This document shows positions 1-8,426 of a stretch of DNA of 64,000 bases, piece after piece; position 1 is the stretch's first letter; every line of letters begins with the position of its first letter. Location: contig NZ_FUZT01000012.1 of NCBI RefSeq assembly GCF_900167445.1, positions 87,193 through 151,192 of the forward strand, written 5' to 3'. Below the pieces are notes generated by a model. That model saw only the letters and a list, made by a program, of their open reading frames with translations, had not been told where the DNA came from and ran no database searches. The DNA is from Maledivibacter halophilus (GTDB taxonomy: Bacteria > Bacillota > Clostridia > Peptostreptococcales > Caminicellaceae). The position numbers and the translations under genes were made by a program.

Positions 1-84
1 ATAGAAGAGCTATATGGTGCTGTAGTTTCTCCTATCCAGGCGGTTGATTTTTCAAAACTTATGGGTCTTAATATCAAGATATAA
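1..84 (+). CDS. C-terminal end of an unidentified protein (partial)
   Basis: The open frame runs from the window edge to a TAA and encodes 27 residues, ending in SKLMGLNIKI. Too little is present to assign a family. It is followed by 380 bases without a gene and a strong terminator at 241-287, so it is probably the last gene of an upstream transcription unit. Confidence 0.55.
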   Translation: MEELYGAVVSPIQAVDFSKLMGLNIKI

Positions 85-160
85 TTGAGTATTTAGAATT
101 ATATATAGCCCTTACAAATTTAACTAAAAAAGTTATTGTTATAGATAATAATAAATAATT

Positions 161-203
161 TGAGGTAATTGCATAATATATACAAAAAATAATTATGTAA
201 TTT
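161..203. repeat. Short C-family palindrome (GCATAAT type)
   Basis: GGTAATTGCATAAT and ATTATGTAATTT face each other around a short A-rich centre. The same half-sites recur at 42906-42997, 46828-46843, 50846-51010, 54377-54463 and 63272-63365. This is the shortest copy with two arms, and it lies between the partial first gene and its terminator. Confidence 0.5.
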
Positions 204-240
204 ATTAATTTAAATATTATTTTAATTTAGTAAATGTTTA

Positions 241-287
241 AATCAAGCCACTTGAAGCTTTAAAGCTTCAAGTGGCTTGATTTTTTA
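241..287 (+). terminator. Strong Rho-independent terminator
   Basis: A perfect 20-bp inverted repeat (AATCAAGCCACTTGAAGCTT and its complement, 2-nt centre) is followed by TTTTTT. It closes transcription from the left edge. Confidence 0.9.
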
Positions 288-370
288 AAATGCAATTTTT
301 CTTAAGCTGAATCTTTTTTAAATAAAAAAGAATAAAAAGATTCAAAAAATTATATTATTTTGTCTAATTC

Positions 371-450
371 TGTGATATAATGATACGAAAGATATCGAAT
401 TTTATGAAAATGATACAAAATTTAATTAAATTTATCAAAATGAGACAAAA
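371..450 (+). promoter_or_regulatory. Three 30-bp-phased repeats at the promoter of the desulfidase operon
   Basis: The 10-mers TGATACGAAA (381), TGATACAAAA (411) and TGAGACAAAA (441) begin exactly 30 bp apart. The last two are preceded by TTTATGAAAA and TTTATCAAAA, so the similarity covers about 20 bp per unit. TATAAT lies at 376-381 in the first unit, and TTTTGTCT at about 358-365 is the inverse of AGACAAAA. Sites three helical turns apart that end at the ribosome binding site suggest cooperative binding by a regulator, which I cannot name. Confidence 0.5.
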
Positions 451-464
451 TGGAGGAGTGGAGT

Positions 465-1745
465 GTGAGCATAGATAGAGATAAATACAAAATGTACATT
501 AGTATTCTGAAAGAAGAACTTTTACCAGCAACTGGGTGCACTGAGCCTATTGCAATTGCATACGCTTCTGCAAAAGCATGTGAGGTGCTTGGGGATTTTC
601 CAGAAAAAATAGTAGTGAAGTGTAGCGGAAACATAATAAAAAATGCAAAGTCTGTTGTAGTGCCTAATACAGGGAATTTAAAAGGAATTAAGGCTGCAGC
701 TTTAGCGGGAGTAGTAAGCGGTGATGCATCAAGGGAGATGCAGGTGTTGGAAGCTCTTAGACCGTTAGATATTGATAAAGTAAAAGAATTAATGGATGAT
801 AATATGTGTGATGTTGAGATAATTGAAAACGATGCCAATCTACATATTATAGTAAAAGCTATAAATGAAGAGCATGAGGCAATAGTTGAAATCATTCATA
901 CCCACACAAATATTTCAAAAATTGAGAAGGATGGTCAGGTTATATTTGAAAAGGAATATGAACGTGATGATTTTAATGCACCATTGTCCGATAGAAGTGT
1001 TTTAAATGTAAAAGATATATATGAATTTGCAAACACTGTAGACATTGATGATATACAAGAGCTTTTAGATAGGCAGATAGAGTACAACCTTAATATAGCA
1101 ATGGAAGGACTAAATAGTAATTATGGTGCCAATATAGGAAAGATTCTTTTAAAGTTTTACGGAGATGATGTATTTACTAAAGTAAAAGCTTATACGTCAG
1201 CTGGATCTGATGCAAGAATGAGTGGGTGTAGTATGCCGGTAGTTACTAACTCGGGAAGCGGAAACCAAGGTATGACAACCTCTCTTCCAATTATTATTTA
1301 CGCCCAGGAAAAAGGAATTCAAAAGGAAAAGATGTATCGTGCATTAGTCTTAGCAAATTTGATATCAATTCACCAGAAAACTGGAATTGGTAGATTGTCA
1401 GCATATTGTGGAGCTGTAAGTGCAGCTTGTGGTAGTGGCACAGGAATTACGTATCTTGAAGACGGTACTTTAGACCAGATTGAGAAAACGATAACTAATA
1501 CTTTAGCAAATGTTTCCGGGATTGTATGTGATGGAGCCAAAGCTTCATGTGCTGCAAAAATTGCATCCAGTCTTGATGCTGCTATCATGGCACATTTCTT
1601 GGCAATGAGTAATATTGCCTTCGATGTAGATTCTGGAATAGTAAAAGAAACAGTGGAAGATACCATTTCAGCAGTGGGAAGACTTGGTCGTAATGGAATG
1701 AAAGAAACTGATATTGAAGTATTGAAAATTATGTTAAACAAATAG
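465..1745 (+). CDS. cyuA: L-cysteine desulfidase family protein (UPF0597/CyuA-like)
   Basis: The protein has 426 residues, normal for the family, which splits L-cysteine into pyruvate, ammonia and sulfide using an oxygen-labile Fe-S cluster. The N-terminal TGCTEP motif carries the catalytic-type Cys25. The family signatures SGSGNQG and CDGAKASC follow, the latter supplying candidate cluster cysteines. An upstream in-frame ATG at 450 overlaps the ribosome binding site GGAGGAG (452-458); GTG at 465 is 6 bases after that site and is the better start. It heads an operon with an ATC-hydrolase-like gene and an ABC importer, which suits import and breakdown of a cysteine precursor. The exact substrate is inferred from the family, not shown. 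Confidence 0.85.
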   Translation: MSIDRDKYKMYISILKEELLPATGCTEPIAIAYASAKACEVLGDFPEKIVVKCSGNIIKNAKSVVVPNTGNLKGIKAAALAGVVSGDASREMQVLEALRPLDIDKVKELMDDNMCDVEIIENDANLHIIVKAINEEHEAIVEIIHTHTNISKIEKDGQVIFEKEYERDDFNAPLSDRSVLNVKDIYEFANTVDIDDIQELLDRQIEYNLNIAMEGLNSNYGANIGKILLKFYGDDVFTKVKAYTSAGSDARMSGCSMPVVTNSGSGNQGMTTSLPIIIYAQEKGIQKEKMYRALVLANLISIHQKTGIGRLSAYCGAVSAACGSGTGITYLEDGTLDQIEKTITNTLANVSGIVCDGAKASCAAKIASSLDAAIMAHFLAMSNIAFDVDSGIVKETVEDTISAVGRLGRNGMKETDIEVLKIMLNK

Positions 1746-1835
1746 TGCTTAATGCCTGCCTTGTTATTGTAAACAACAGGTAGAATTTAGCGATATATAA
1801 AAATTAAAACTAAAAAATATGTGGGAGGAATTAAA

Positions 1836-2339
1836 ATGAAGAAGATCAACAACGAAGCAAATCTATTAGACAATGAAAAAATCAATGCAATTAGGGCAGC
1901 AATTGAACACAGAGCAACATGGATGGCTTTAATGTTTCTTGAAATGGAAGAAGCGGGCTGTGATGCAGAAAAAATAACGAGGGCAGCAATTAGAAAAACT
2001 GGTTTAATTCATGGAGCGAAATTAAAGGAAAAATGTGAAAAACCAGAAGATATAAGGGATTTTAAACAAGGATTTTTAATGGAAGATACTTTGAAAATTT
2101 TTGAGATGGATTTAAAAACATTAGAGGAAAAAGAACTATATGTAGAGTTCCATTACTGTGCTTTAGTACAAGCGTGGTTAAAGCTTGGCATTGATCAAGA
2201 AAAAATCAGTTTGCTATGTGATATTGCTATGGAGGGTGATAGAGGTATTGCAGAGGCTATGGGCTTTGAATTTGAACTTACAGATACAATTGCTGAGGGT
2301 TGTAAGACGTGCAATATTAGATTTCTTAATAATAAGTAA
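1836..2339 (+). CDS. L-2-amino-thiazoline-4-carboxylate (ATC) hydrolase-like protein
   Basis: A soluble protein of 167 residues. The segment AAIEHRATWMALMF followed about 25 residues later by AAIRKTGLIHGAKL matches the pattern of the ATC hydrolase family (PF14196). The founding member opens the thiazoline ring of L-ATC to N-carbamoyl-L-cysteine. A C-terminal GCKTC pair of cysteines is present. ATG 1836 is chosen over the in-frame GTG at 1821 because GGGAGG (1823-1828) sits at the right distance. It lies between the cysteine desulfidase homologue and a Liv-type importer, consistent with a route from an imported thiazoline or blocked cysteine to cysteine and then sulfide. The family also holds many members of unknown role. 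Confidence 0.7.
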   Translation: MKKINNEANLLDNEKINAIRAAIEHRATWMALMFLEMEEAGCDAEKITRAAIRKTGLIHGAKLKEKCEKPEDIRDFKQGFLMEDTLKIFEMDLKTLEEKELYVEFHYCALVQAWLKLGIDQEKISLLCDIAMEGDRGIAEAMGFEFELTDTIAEGCKTCNIRFLNNK

Positions 2340-2367
2340 AGCCAAAAAAATATAGGGGGAAATAATT

Positions 2368-3498
2368 ATGAAGAGAACTATTAGCATTTTAATCGTTATT
2401 ATGTTAATAATGACAACGTTTACAGGTTGTGGTCAAAAGTCAGGAAGCAGTAAAGATTCAGAAGTGGTTAAAATTGCTGTTGTAGGCCCATTAACTGGTG
2501 ACTTTGCCGAATATGGTACAGGCTTTAAAAATGCTGTTGAACTTATGGTTGAGCAGTGGAATGAAGATGGTGGAGTGATTGGAAAGAAGATTGAAGTTGT
2601 GGCCTTCGATGATAAAAACAGTGGGGAAGAAGCTGCTTCAATAGCCGAAAAAATTGCTTCAGATAAGGACATAGTAGGCGTTGTTGGACATTTTGCCAGT
2701 GGTGTATGTATGGCAGCATCTCCAACTTATCAAGAGGTAGGAATTGTTGAGGTTTCTCCTTCAGCATCTCATCCCGATTATACTAAAGAAGGAGATTTTA
2801 TTTTTAGAAATAATACGGTTATAGATGTTGAATCTGGTGTTGCTGTTGACTTAGCTACAAAAACTATTGGTAAAAAGAAAGTAGGTATTCTTTCAGTGAA
2901 AACTGACTGGGGTACTAATACTGCTGCAATTACTAAGGAGCTTGTTGAAGAAGCTGGTGGTACAGTTGTAGACCATCAAGAGGTTGTTGATGGAACCATA
3001 GATTTTAGTCCTAATGTTTCTAAACTTAAGGATGCAGGAGCAGAGGTTGTTATCGTTGCTGCTATGTATAATATTCTTGCTCCATTTGCAAGTCAGTATA
3101 AAGCTGTAAATCCAGATATAGAGCTTGTTGGATTCTCTAATGCGTATAGTCAACAGCTCATAAACCTTGCTAAAGAAAATGCTGAAAATATTCATTTCCC
3201 AACTATATTCTTTCACGGCAGTGAAGATGAAGCAGTTAGTTCCTTTGTGAAGATTTATGAAGAAAAATATGGTTCAATCCCAAGTAGTTTAACGGCCCAA
3301 GCCTATGATAGTACAGGTATTTTATTAGCAGCAATTGAAACTGCAAATAAAGTAGATAGAGCAGCTGTAAAGGATGAATTATATAAAATGACATATCCAG
3401 GTGTCACTGGAGAAACTAAGTTTGATGAGAATGGTGATGCTATAAAAGTGTTTACTAATGTTAAGGTAGAAAATGGAAAGTTCGTAGAGGTAAAATAA
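2368..3498 (+). CDS. livJ: Liv-type ABC transporter substrate-binding lipoprotein
   Basis: A protein of 376 residues with a lipoprotein signal: a positive start, a hydrophobic stretch and TFTGC with the lipid-bearing Cys21. The mature part starts IAVVGPLTGDFAEYG, typical of the periplasmic-binding-protein-like I fold of branched-chain amino acid and amide binding proteins. It would capture substrate outside the membrane for the permeases and ATPases encoded at 3729-7161. Its operon partners (cysteine desulfidase and ATC-hydrolase-like protein) make leucine an unlikely ligand; a cysteine derivative or thiazoline is an inference. A spacing of 28 bases from the previous gene supports cotranscription. 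Confidence 0.85.
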   Translation: MKRTISILIVIMLIMTTFTGCGQKSGSSKDSEVVKIAVVGPLTGDFAEYGTGFKNAVELMVEQWNEDGGVIGKKIEVVAFDDKNSGEEAASIAEKIASDKDIVGVVGHFASGVCMAASPTYQEVGIVEVSPSASHPDYTKEGDFIFRNNTVIDVESGVAVDLATKTIGKKKVGILSVKTDWGTNTAAITKELVEEAGGTVVDHQEVVDGTIDFSPNVSKLKDAGAEVVIVAAMYNILAPFASQYKAVNPDIELVGFSNAYSQQLINLAKENAENIHFPTIFFHGSEDEAVSSFVKIYEEKYGSIPSSLTAQAYDSTGILLAAIETANKVDRAAVKDELYKMTYPGVTGETKFDENGDAIKVFTNVKVENGKFVEVK

Positions 3499-3505
3499 TT
3501 ATTAA

Positions 3506-3545
3506 AATGGGAGACTAAAGGATTATACCTTTATATCTCCCCATT
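3506..3545 (+). other. Imperfect intergenic hairpin after the binding-protein gene
   Basis: AATGGGAGACTAAAGG pairs imperfectly with CCTTTATATCTCCCCATT around ATTATA, and no T-run follows. It sits at the end of the binding-protein gene inside the operon. A stabilising or partial-terminator role that keeps binding-protein mRNA more abundant is common in ABC operons but is inferred here. Confidence 0.5.
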
Positions 3546-3728
3546 ATCCTAAATATATTTTATGATTTTATTTATAAAACATACTAAAATCTCTATTAAG
3601 ATAATAAATTGTATAATTGTAATTTGATAAACTTACTACTATATATTGCTTTATAACAACTAAATCATAGAATATTTATTATATTATTTTAAGAAATTAT
3701 AATTATGCAATTTTAAAGGGGTGTAGAT

Positions 3729-4604
3729 GTGATAATACAGCAATTAACCAATGGTTTAACCTTAGGAATGGTATATGCACTAATTGCTGTGGGATATTCT
3801 CTTGTGTTTGGTATTTTGAGACTTGTAAATTTTTCCCATGGTGCAGTATACGCATTCGGTGCGCATATGGCAATGATTTTTGTTTCAATAAAATTTGGTA
3901 TTTTTCCAGCTTTAATTCTTAGTATTATTTTAACAGGAGTTCTTGGAGTGGTAATTGATAAACTTGCATTAGCTCCATTACGTGCAAAAAAATCAAAGGG
4001 TATAGCAGCCCTAATTACAACAATTGGAATTTCCTATATTATTCAGAACTTCCTCATGATTGCATTTGGTACTCAAACTAAGTTTTTTCCAAAAATCTTC
4101 GATTACGGGACAGTATATATAGGAGGAGTAGGTTTTAGCACAACTCAAATATTTATATTTGGAGTATCTTTGGTATTACTTTTAGTATTAACCTTTATCA
4201 TTAAAGGAACTAAGATAGGGCTTGCTATGAGAGCAGTAGAGCAAAATCAAAAAGCTGCCCATCTAATGGGTATAGATGTAAATCGGGTTATAACATTTAC
4301 ATTTTTTCTAGGAGGTGCTTCAGCAGCTATTGCTGGAACATTGATCAGTGGATATTATCAGGTTGTATATGCCAACATGGGCTTTTTAGCTGGGCTTAAA
4401 GCATTTTCTGCCGCTGTATTAGGTGGGATTGGTATACTACATGGAGCTATATTTGGAGGTCTGGTAGTAGGTGTTTCAGAAAGTTTCGCTGCTACTTATC
4501 TTGGAGGAACATATAGAGATGCTATAGCATTTTTAATTCTTATTATCGTATTACTTATAAAACCTGCCGGCTTATTTGGCAAGAAAGGAATAAAGAAGGT
4601 ATAA
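3729..4604 (+). CDS. livH: Liv-type ABC transporter permease (LivH family)
   Basis: A very hydrophobic protein of 291 residues with about eight membrane segments. The opening QQLTNGLTLGMVYALIAVGY and the later AAHLMGIDVNRVI loop are hallmarks of LivH permeases; the loop contacts the ATPase. The start is GTG 3729, since the overlapping ATG at 3727 is followed at once by TGA; AAAGGGG lies just upstream. It pairs with the LivM-type gene 4 bases downstream. Confidence 0.88.
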   Translation: MIIQQLTNGLTLGMVYALIAVGYSLVFGILRLVNFSHGAVYAFGAHMAMIFVSIKFGIFPALILSIILTGVLGVVIDKLALAPLRAKKSKGIAALITTIGISYIIQNFLMIAFGTQTKFFPKIFDYGTVYIGGVGFSTTQIFIFGVSLVLLLVLTFIIKGTKIGLAMRAVEQNQKAAHLMGIDVNRVITFTFFLGGASAAIAGTLISGYYQVVYANMGFLAGLKAFSAAVLGGIGILHGAIFGGLVVGVSESFAATYLGGTYRDAIAFLILIIVLLIKPAGLFGKKGIKKV

Positions 4605-4608
4605 GACT

Positions 4609-5688
4609 ATGAAAAAGATAAGTTTAAAAAAGGAAAGTTTATCTCAGATGATAAAACTAATAAGAGATTACATCAGTAAAAATAAGAAAATAGCTTATCC
4701 TATTATAGCTCTAATATTTTTAGGTATGCCTTATATTGTACCATCCCAATATATCCTAAGAATTATAATAATGATAGGAGTTTATACAATTTTGTCACTG
4801 TCACTAGGGCTAGTTACCGGGTATACAGGACAGGTTTCTTTAGGACATGCAGCATTTTATGCCATAGGTGCATATGTATCAGCCTTATTGAGTGTAAATT
4901 ATGGTCTGAATTTTTTCATCACGGCTCCTATTGCAGCAATTGTTGCAGCAGTATGTGGATTGTTACTAGGATTACCTACCTTACGACTTTCAGGCACATA
5001 TCTAGCAATAACTACCCTTGGATTTTGTGAGGTCGTAAGAATGATTCTCTTAAACTGGGAAAGTGTTACAAATGGGCCTTTGGGGGTAAGTAGAATTCCA
5101 AAGCCTTCATTCTTTGGTGTAGATTTAACCCTCTATAATAATGGTTTATATTATTTAATGTTAGCTTTACTGGTATTAACTACTTTGGTTATGCTGGCTA
5201 TTGTAAGATCAAAAATGGGAAGAGCTTTAGTGGCTATAAGAGAAGATGAAATGGCTGCAACTATGATGGGTATAAAGACTACTTTTTATAAAGTAATTGC
5301 TTTTGTAGTAGCTGCTTTCTTTTCAGGTCTTGCTGGTGCATTTTATGCACATATGATAAGGTTTATTGATCCAAATACCTTTGTATTTGATACATCCATT
5401 ATGATATTAAGTATTGTTATCTTAGGTGGTATGGGAACCATTAACGGAATGTTCTTAGGCTCAGCTATATTGGTCTCTTTTCCTGAGGTTTTAAGATTTT
5501 TACAGGAATACAGATTTATTGTTTATGGTGCAGTTTTAGTTGTTATGATGAGATATCGCCCACAAGGTATCCTAGGGGGACAGAAAAAGACTGAATATAG
5601 ATTACCTAAAGGCGTTAATAATGATTTTAGTAAAGAATCAATCAATGCTGTCAATGATGTTGTTAATATAGAAAAGGAGATGGTGTGA
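4609..5688 (+). CDS. livM: Liv-type ABC transporter permease (LivM family)
   Basis: An integral membrane protein of 359 residues. After a basic N-terminus of about 30 residues come multiple hydrophobic segments. SLGHAAFYAIGAYVSALLS and the coupling-helix sequence AATMMGIKTTFYKVIAF are typical of LivM. It overlaps neither neighbour but sits 4 bases after livH and 1 base before livG, so translation is probably coupled. It would form the membrane heterodimer of the importer with LivH. Confidence 0.88.
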   Translation: MKKISLKKESLSQMIKLIRDYISKNKKIAYPIIALIFLGMPYIVPSQYILRIIIMIGVYTILSLSLGLVTGYTGQVSLGHAAFYAIGAYVSALLSVNYGLNFFITAPIAAIVAAVCGLLLGLPTLRLSGTYLAITTLGFCEVVRMILLNWESVTNGPLGVSRIPKPSFFGVDLTLYNNGLYYLMLALLVLTTLVMLAIVRSKMGRALVAIREDEMAATMMGIKTTFYKVIAFVVAAFFSGLAGAFYAHMIRFIDPNTFVFDTSIMILSIVILGGMGTINGMFLGSAILVSFPEVLRFLQEYRFIVYGAVLVVMMRYRPQGILGGQKKTEYRLPKGVNNDFSKESINAVNDVVNIEKEMV

Positions 5689-5689
5689 T

Positions 5690-6451
5690 ATGGCTCTCCT
5701 AGAAGTAAAAGGTCTATCAAAGCACTTTGGAGGACTTGTTGCAGTTGATGGGGTTTCCTTTGAAGTTAATCAAGGTGAAATCATAAGCATTATTGGACCT
5801 AATGGTGCTGGTAAAACAACTCTTTTTAACATGCTAACTGGTGTTTATACAGTAACTGATGGAGAAATTGTATTTGACGGAAACCCCATACAAAATCAAC
5901 CTCCACAAGAAATTGTTAAAGCTGGAATAGCAAGAACTTTTCAAAATATAAGGCTATTTAGTGATATGAGAGTTATTGAGAATGTTTTGGTTGGAATGCA
6001 TATAAATACTAATTATAATTTCCTAGATATACTTTTTAGAACAAAAAAATTTCGTGGCAAAGAAGTAGAGAAGCATGAAAAAGCAATTGAAATACTTGAT
6101 TCAATAGGTCTTAAGGATAAAATGCATAATTATGCTGTTAATTTACCCTATGGGGATCAAAGAAGACTAGAAATTGCACGTGCCATTTCCACTGATGCTA
6201 AAATTATCCTTCTGGATGAGCCAGCTGCGGGAATGAATGAAAGAGAATCTGATAATTTATTGAACTTTATTAAAAAGCTAAGAGACAAAGGCTATACAAT
6301 TATAATGATTGAACATGATATGAGCGTAGTTATGAATATTTCTGACAGGATATATGTTATAGACTACGGTAAGAAAATTGCTGAAGGGTTGCCAGCGGAA
6401 ATCGCAAATAACAAACGAGTTATTGAGGCATATCTTGGAAGGAGTGAATAA
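5690..6451 (+). CDS. livG: Liv-type ABC transporter ATPase (LivG family)
   Basis: An ATP-binding protein of 253 residues. Walker A is GPNGAGKTT near residue 36, the signature-motif region is NLPYGDQRRLEIARA, and Walker B is ILLDEPAAGMN. The signature reads PYGDQ instead of SGGQ, which is usual for LivG. It energises transport together with the LivF subunit encoded next. The start ATG 5690 is 1 base after the livM stop. Confidence 0.9.
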   Translation: MALLEVKGLSKHFGGLVAVDGVSFEVNQGEIISIIGPNGAGKTTLFNMLTGVYTVTDGEIVFDGNPIQNQPPQEIVKAGIARTFQNIRLFSDMRVIENVLVGMHINTNYNFLDILFRTKKFRGKEVEKHEKAIEILDSIGLKDKMHNYAVNLPYGDQRRLEIARAISTDAKIILLDEPAAGMNERESDNLLNFIKKLRDKGYTIIMIEHDMSVVMNISDRIYVIDYGKKIAEGLPAEIANNKRVIEAYLGRSE

Positions 6452-6453
6452 CT

Positions 6454-7161
6454 GTGCTTGTAGTCAAAAATCTAAACACATACTATGGAAATATTCATGC
6501 GTTAAAAGGAGTAAACCTAGAAGTAAAGCAGGGGGAGATTGTAACTTTAATTGGGAGCAATGGAGCAGGGAAAAGCACAACATTAGGGACGATAACAGGA
6601 CTTTTGAAGGCCACTTCTGGTGAGGTTTGGTTTAAAGAAGAAAACATAACTAAAACACCGCCTTCTCAAATTGTAAAAAAAGGTATAAGCTTATCCCCGG
6701 AAGGACGAGAGGTTTTTCCTGCTTTAACAGTTGAGGAAAATCTAAAGCTTGGTGCTTTTACAAGGAATGATAAAAAAACTATAAATGAGACATATGATAG
6801 GGTTTATGAATTGTTTCCTCGACTTTTTGAAAGAAAAAAACAATTAGCAGGAACTCTATCAGGAGGAGAACAACAAATGCTGGCAATAGGTAGGGCGTTG
6901 ATGTCTGAACCACAGCTACTGTTATTAGATGAACCATCTTTAGGTCTTGCTCCAAATTTAGTTTTGTTAATCTTTGACCTTATAGTTTCTATAAATAAAC
7001 AGGGGACTACAGTTCTACTAGTAGAGCAAAATGCAAATATGGCATTGTCAATAGCCCATAGAGGATATGTTTTAGAAACTGGCAAAGTTACTATGTCGGA
7101 TGATGCAAAAATTTTATGTTGTAATGAAATGGTTAAAAAGGCCTATCTAGGTAATATTTAA
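6454..7161 (+). CDS. livF: Liv-type ABC transporter ATPase (LivF family)
   Basis: A protein of 235 residues starting at GTG 6454, 2 bases after the livG stop. Walker A is GSNGAGKST, the signature is LSGGEQQMLAIGRAL, and Walker B is LLLLDEPSLGLAP. The segment ISLSPEGREVFPALTVEENL is highly characteristic of LivF. It is the last intact gene of the operon; a broken ATC-hydrolase-like gene follows. Confidence 0.9.
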   Translation: MLVVKNLNTYYGNIHALKGVNLEVKQGEIVTLIGSNGAGKSTTLGTITGLLKATSGEVWFKEENITKTPPSQIVKKGISLSPEGREVFPALTVEENLKLGAFTRNDKKTINETYDRVYELFPRLFERKKQLAGTLSGGEQQMLAIGRALMSEPQLLLLDEPSLGLAPNLVLLIFDLIVSINKQGTTVLLVEQNANMALSIAHRGYVLETGKVTMSDDAKILCCNEMVKKAYLGNI

Positions 7162-7194
7162 TAATTTTTTTAGAAAATCAGAAGGATTTATACT

Positions 7195-7439
7195 ATGACT
7201 GAGAGAACTTATTCACAAAAGGAATTAACAGATGCCTTTAGAAGTTCTATTGAAAATAGGGTAAATGGTTTTATTTACTTTGAAAATATAATCCCAAGGA
7301 ATTTAATAATATAGCTGAAAAAGCTATTACAGAATTTGGTGTTGATAAAGGTAAAAAACTTGGCTACTTAAAAGATGAAGGAGCTCATTTATGTGAATTG
7401 GTTATTACAAAAAAATACTTTGTAGGTGGTGAATTATGA
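7195..7439 (+). pseudogene. Frameshifted, shortened ATC-hydrolase-like paralogue
   Basis: ATG 7195 opens a frame reading AFRSSIENRVNGFIYFEN that stops at 7312. A second frame continues KEFNNIAEKAITEFGVDKGKKLG to a TGA at 7437-7439. The two parts together line up with AIRAAIEHRATWMALMF and AAIRKTGLIHGAKL in the gene at 1836. Adding one A to the A-run near 7283-7287 would join the frames. The restored product would still be only about half the normal length. Its stop overlaps the dhaK start (ATGA), so it may still deliver ribosomes to dhaK. A sequencing error in the A-run is possible. Confidence 0.6.
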
Positions 7440-8422
7440 AAAAAATAATAAATGAACCTAATAATGTAGTGACTGAAATGCTTCAGGGATTTGTAAAAGC
7501 TAATCCTCAGCTTGTATATTTTGATGGTGCTGAGGTTGTTGCAAAAAAGGAAAAAGAAAATAAAGTGGGACTTGTTTCTGGTGGAGGTAGTGGACACGAA
7601 CCAGCCCATGCTGGATATGTTGGGAAAGGAATGTTAGATGCGGCTGTTGCTGGAAATGTATTTGCTTCACCTTCACCAGATAGGGTATTGAAGGGAATTC
7701 AAGAAGCTAATACCGGTAAGGGAGTACTTTTGATAATCAAAAACTATTCTGGTGATATTATGAATTTTGATATGGCAAAAGAATTGGCTGAAATGGAAGA
7801 TATTAGAGTAGAGTCAGTTGTGGTTAAGGACGATGTTGCTGTAGAGGATAGCACACATTCAACTGGTCGCCGAGGCATAGCAGGTACGGTTTTTGTACAC
7901 AAGATAGCTGGAGCCAAAGCTGTAGAAGATGCAGAGTTAGATGAAGTTAAGCGAGTTGCTGAAAAGACTATTGCTAATGTTAGAAGTATGGGTATGGCTA
8001 TGGCACCTTGTGTACTGCCGGGGGTTGGGAAGCCTGGATTTGCATTAGATGAAAATGAAATTGAAATTGGTATGGGTATACATGGTGAACCAGGAGTTGA
8101 AAGAACTAATATAAAGACTGCAGAAGAACTTGCAAATATTTTATGTGGTAAAATTCTTGAAGACTTTGATTTTGCTAACAGTGAAGTTGCCTTGATGATT
8201 AATGGTTTAGGGGCCACTCCATTGATGGAATTATTCATTTTAAATAATGAAGTTCAAAAAGTTCTATCAGAAAAAAATATTAGTGTTTATAAAAGCTTTG
8301 TAGGTAATTATATGACTTCCCTTGAAATGGCAGGTTGTTCTGTAACGTTATTAAAACTTGATGATGAACTAAAAAAATTGCTGGATGTGCCATGTAATAC
8401 ACCAGCATTGAAGGTTTGGTGA
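7436..8422 (+). CDS. dhaK: Dihydroxyacetone kinase subunit DhaK
   Basis: A protein of 328 residues. The N-terminal GSGHEPAHAGYVGKGMLDAA motif builds the dihydroxyacetone pocket, and GMGIHGEPGVER contains the histidine that binds the substrate covalently. DhaK holds dihydroxyacetone while the DhaL protein transfers phosphate to it. The start codon overlaps the stop of the broken upstream gene, and GGTGGTG is the likely ribosome binding site. No dhaM-type phosphocarrier gene lies nearby, so it must be elsewhere if this is the PTS-linked form. Confidence 0.92.
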   Translation: MKKIINEPNNVVTEMLQGFVKANPQLVYFDGAEVVAKKEKENKVGLVSGGGSGHEPAHAGYVGKGMLDAAVAGNVFASPSPDRVLKGIQEANTGKGVLLIIKNYSGDIMNFDMAKELAEMEDIRVESVVVKDDVAVEDSTHSTGRRGIAGTVFVHKIAGAKAVEDAELDEVKRVAEKTIANVRSMGMAMAPCVLPGVGKPGFALDENEIEIGMGIHGEPGVERTNIKTAEELANILCGKILEDFDFANSEVALMINGLGATPLMELFILNNEVQKVLSEKNISVYKSFVGNYMTSLEMAGCSVTLLKLDDELKKLLDVPCNTPALKVW

Positions 8423-8426
8423 TATA

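Noticed and set aside
371..450. The 30-bp repeats as a CRISPR array or replication iterons
   Set aside because: Only three imperfect units with no distinct spacers, no cas or rep genes, and they lie in a promoter region.
7744..8238. Minus-strand open frame inside dhaK
   Set aside because: Antisense shadow; dhaK motifs cover the whole region on the plus strand.
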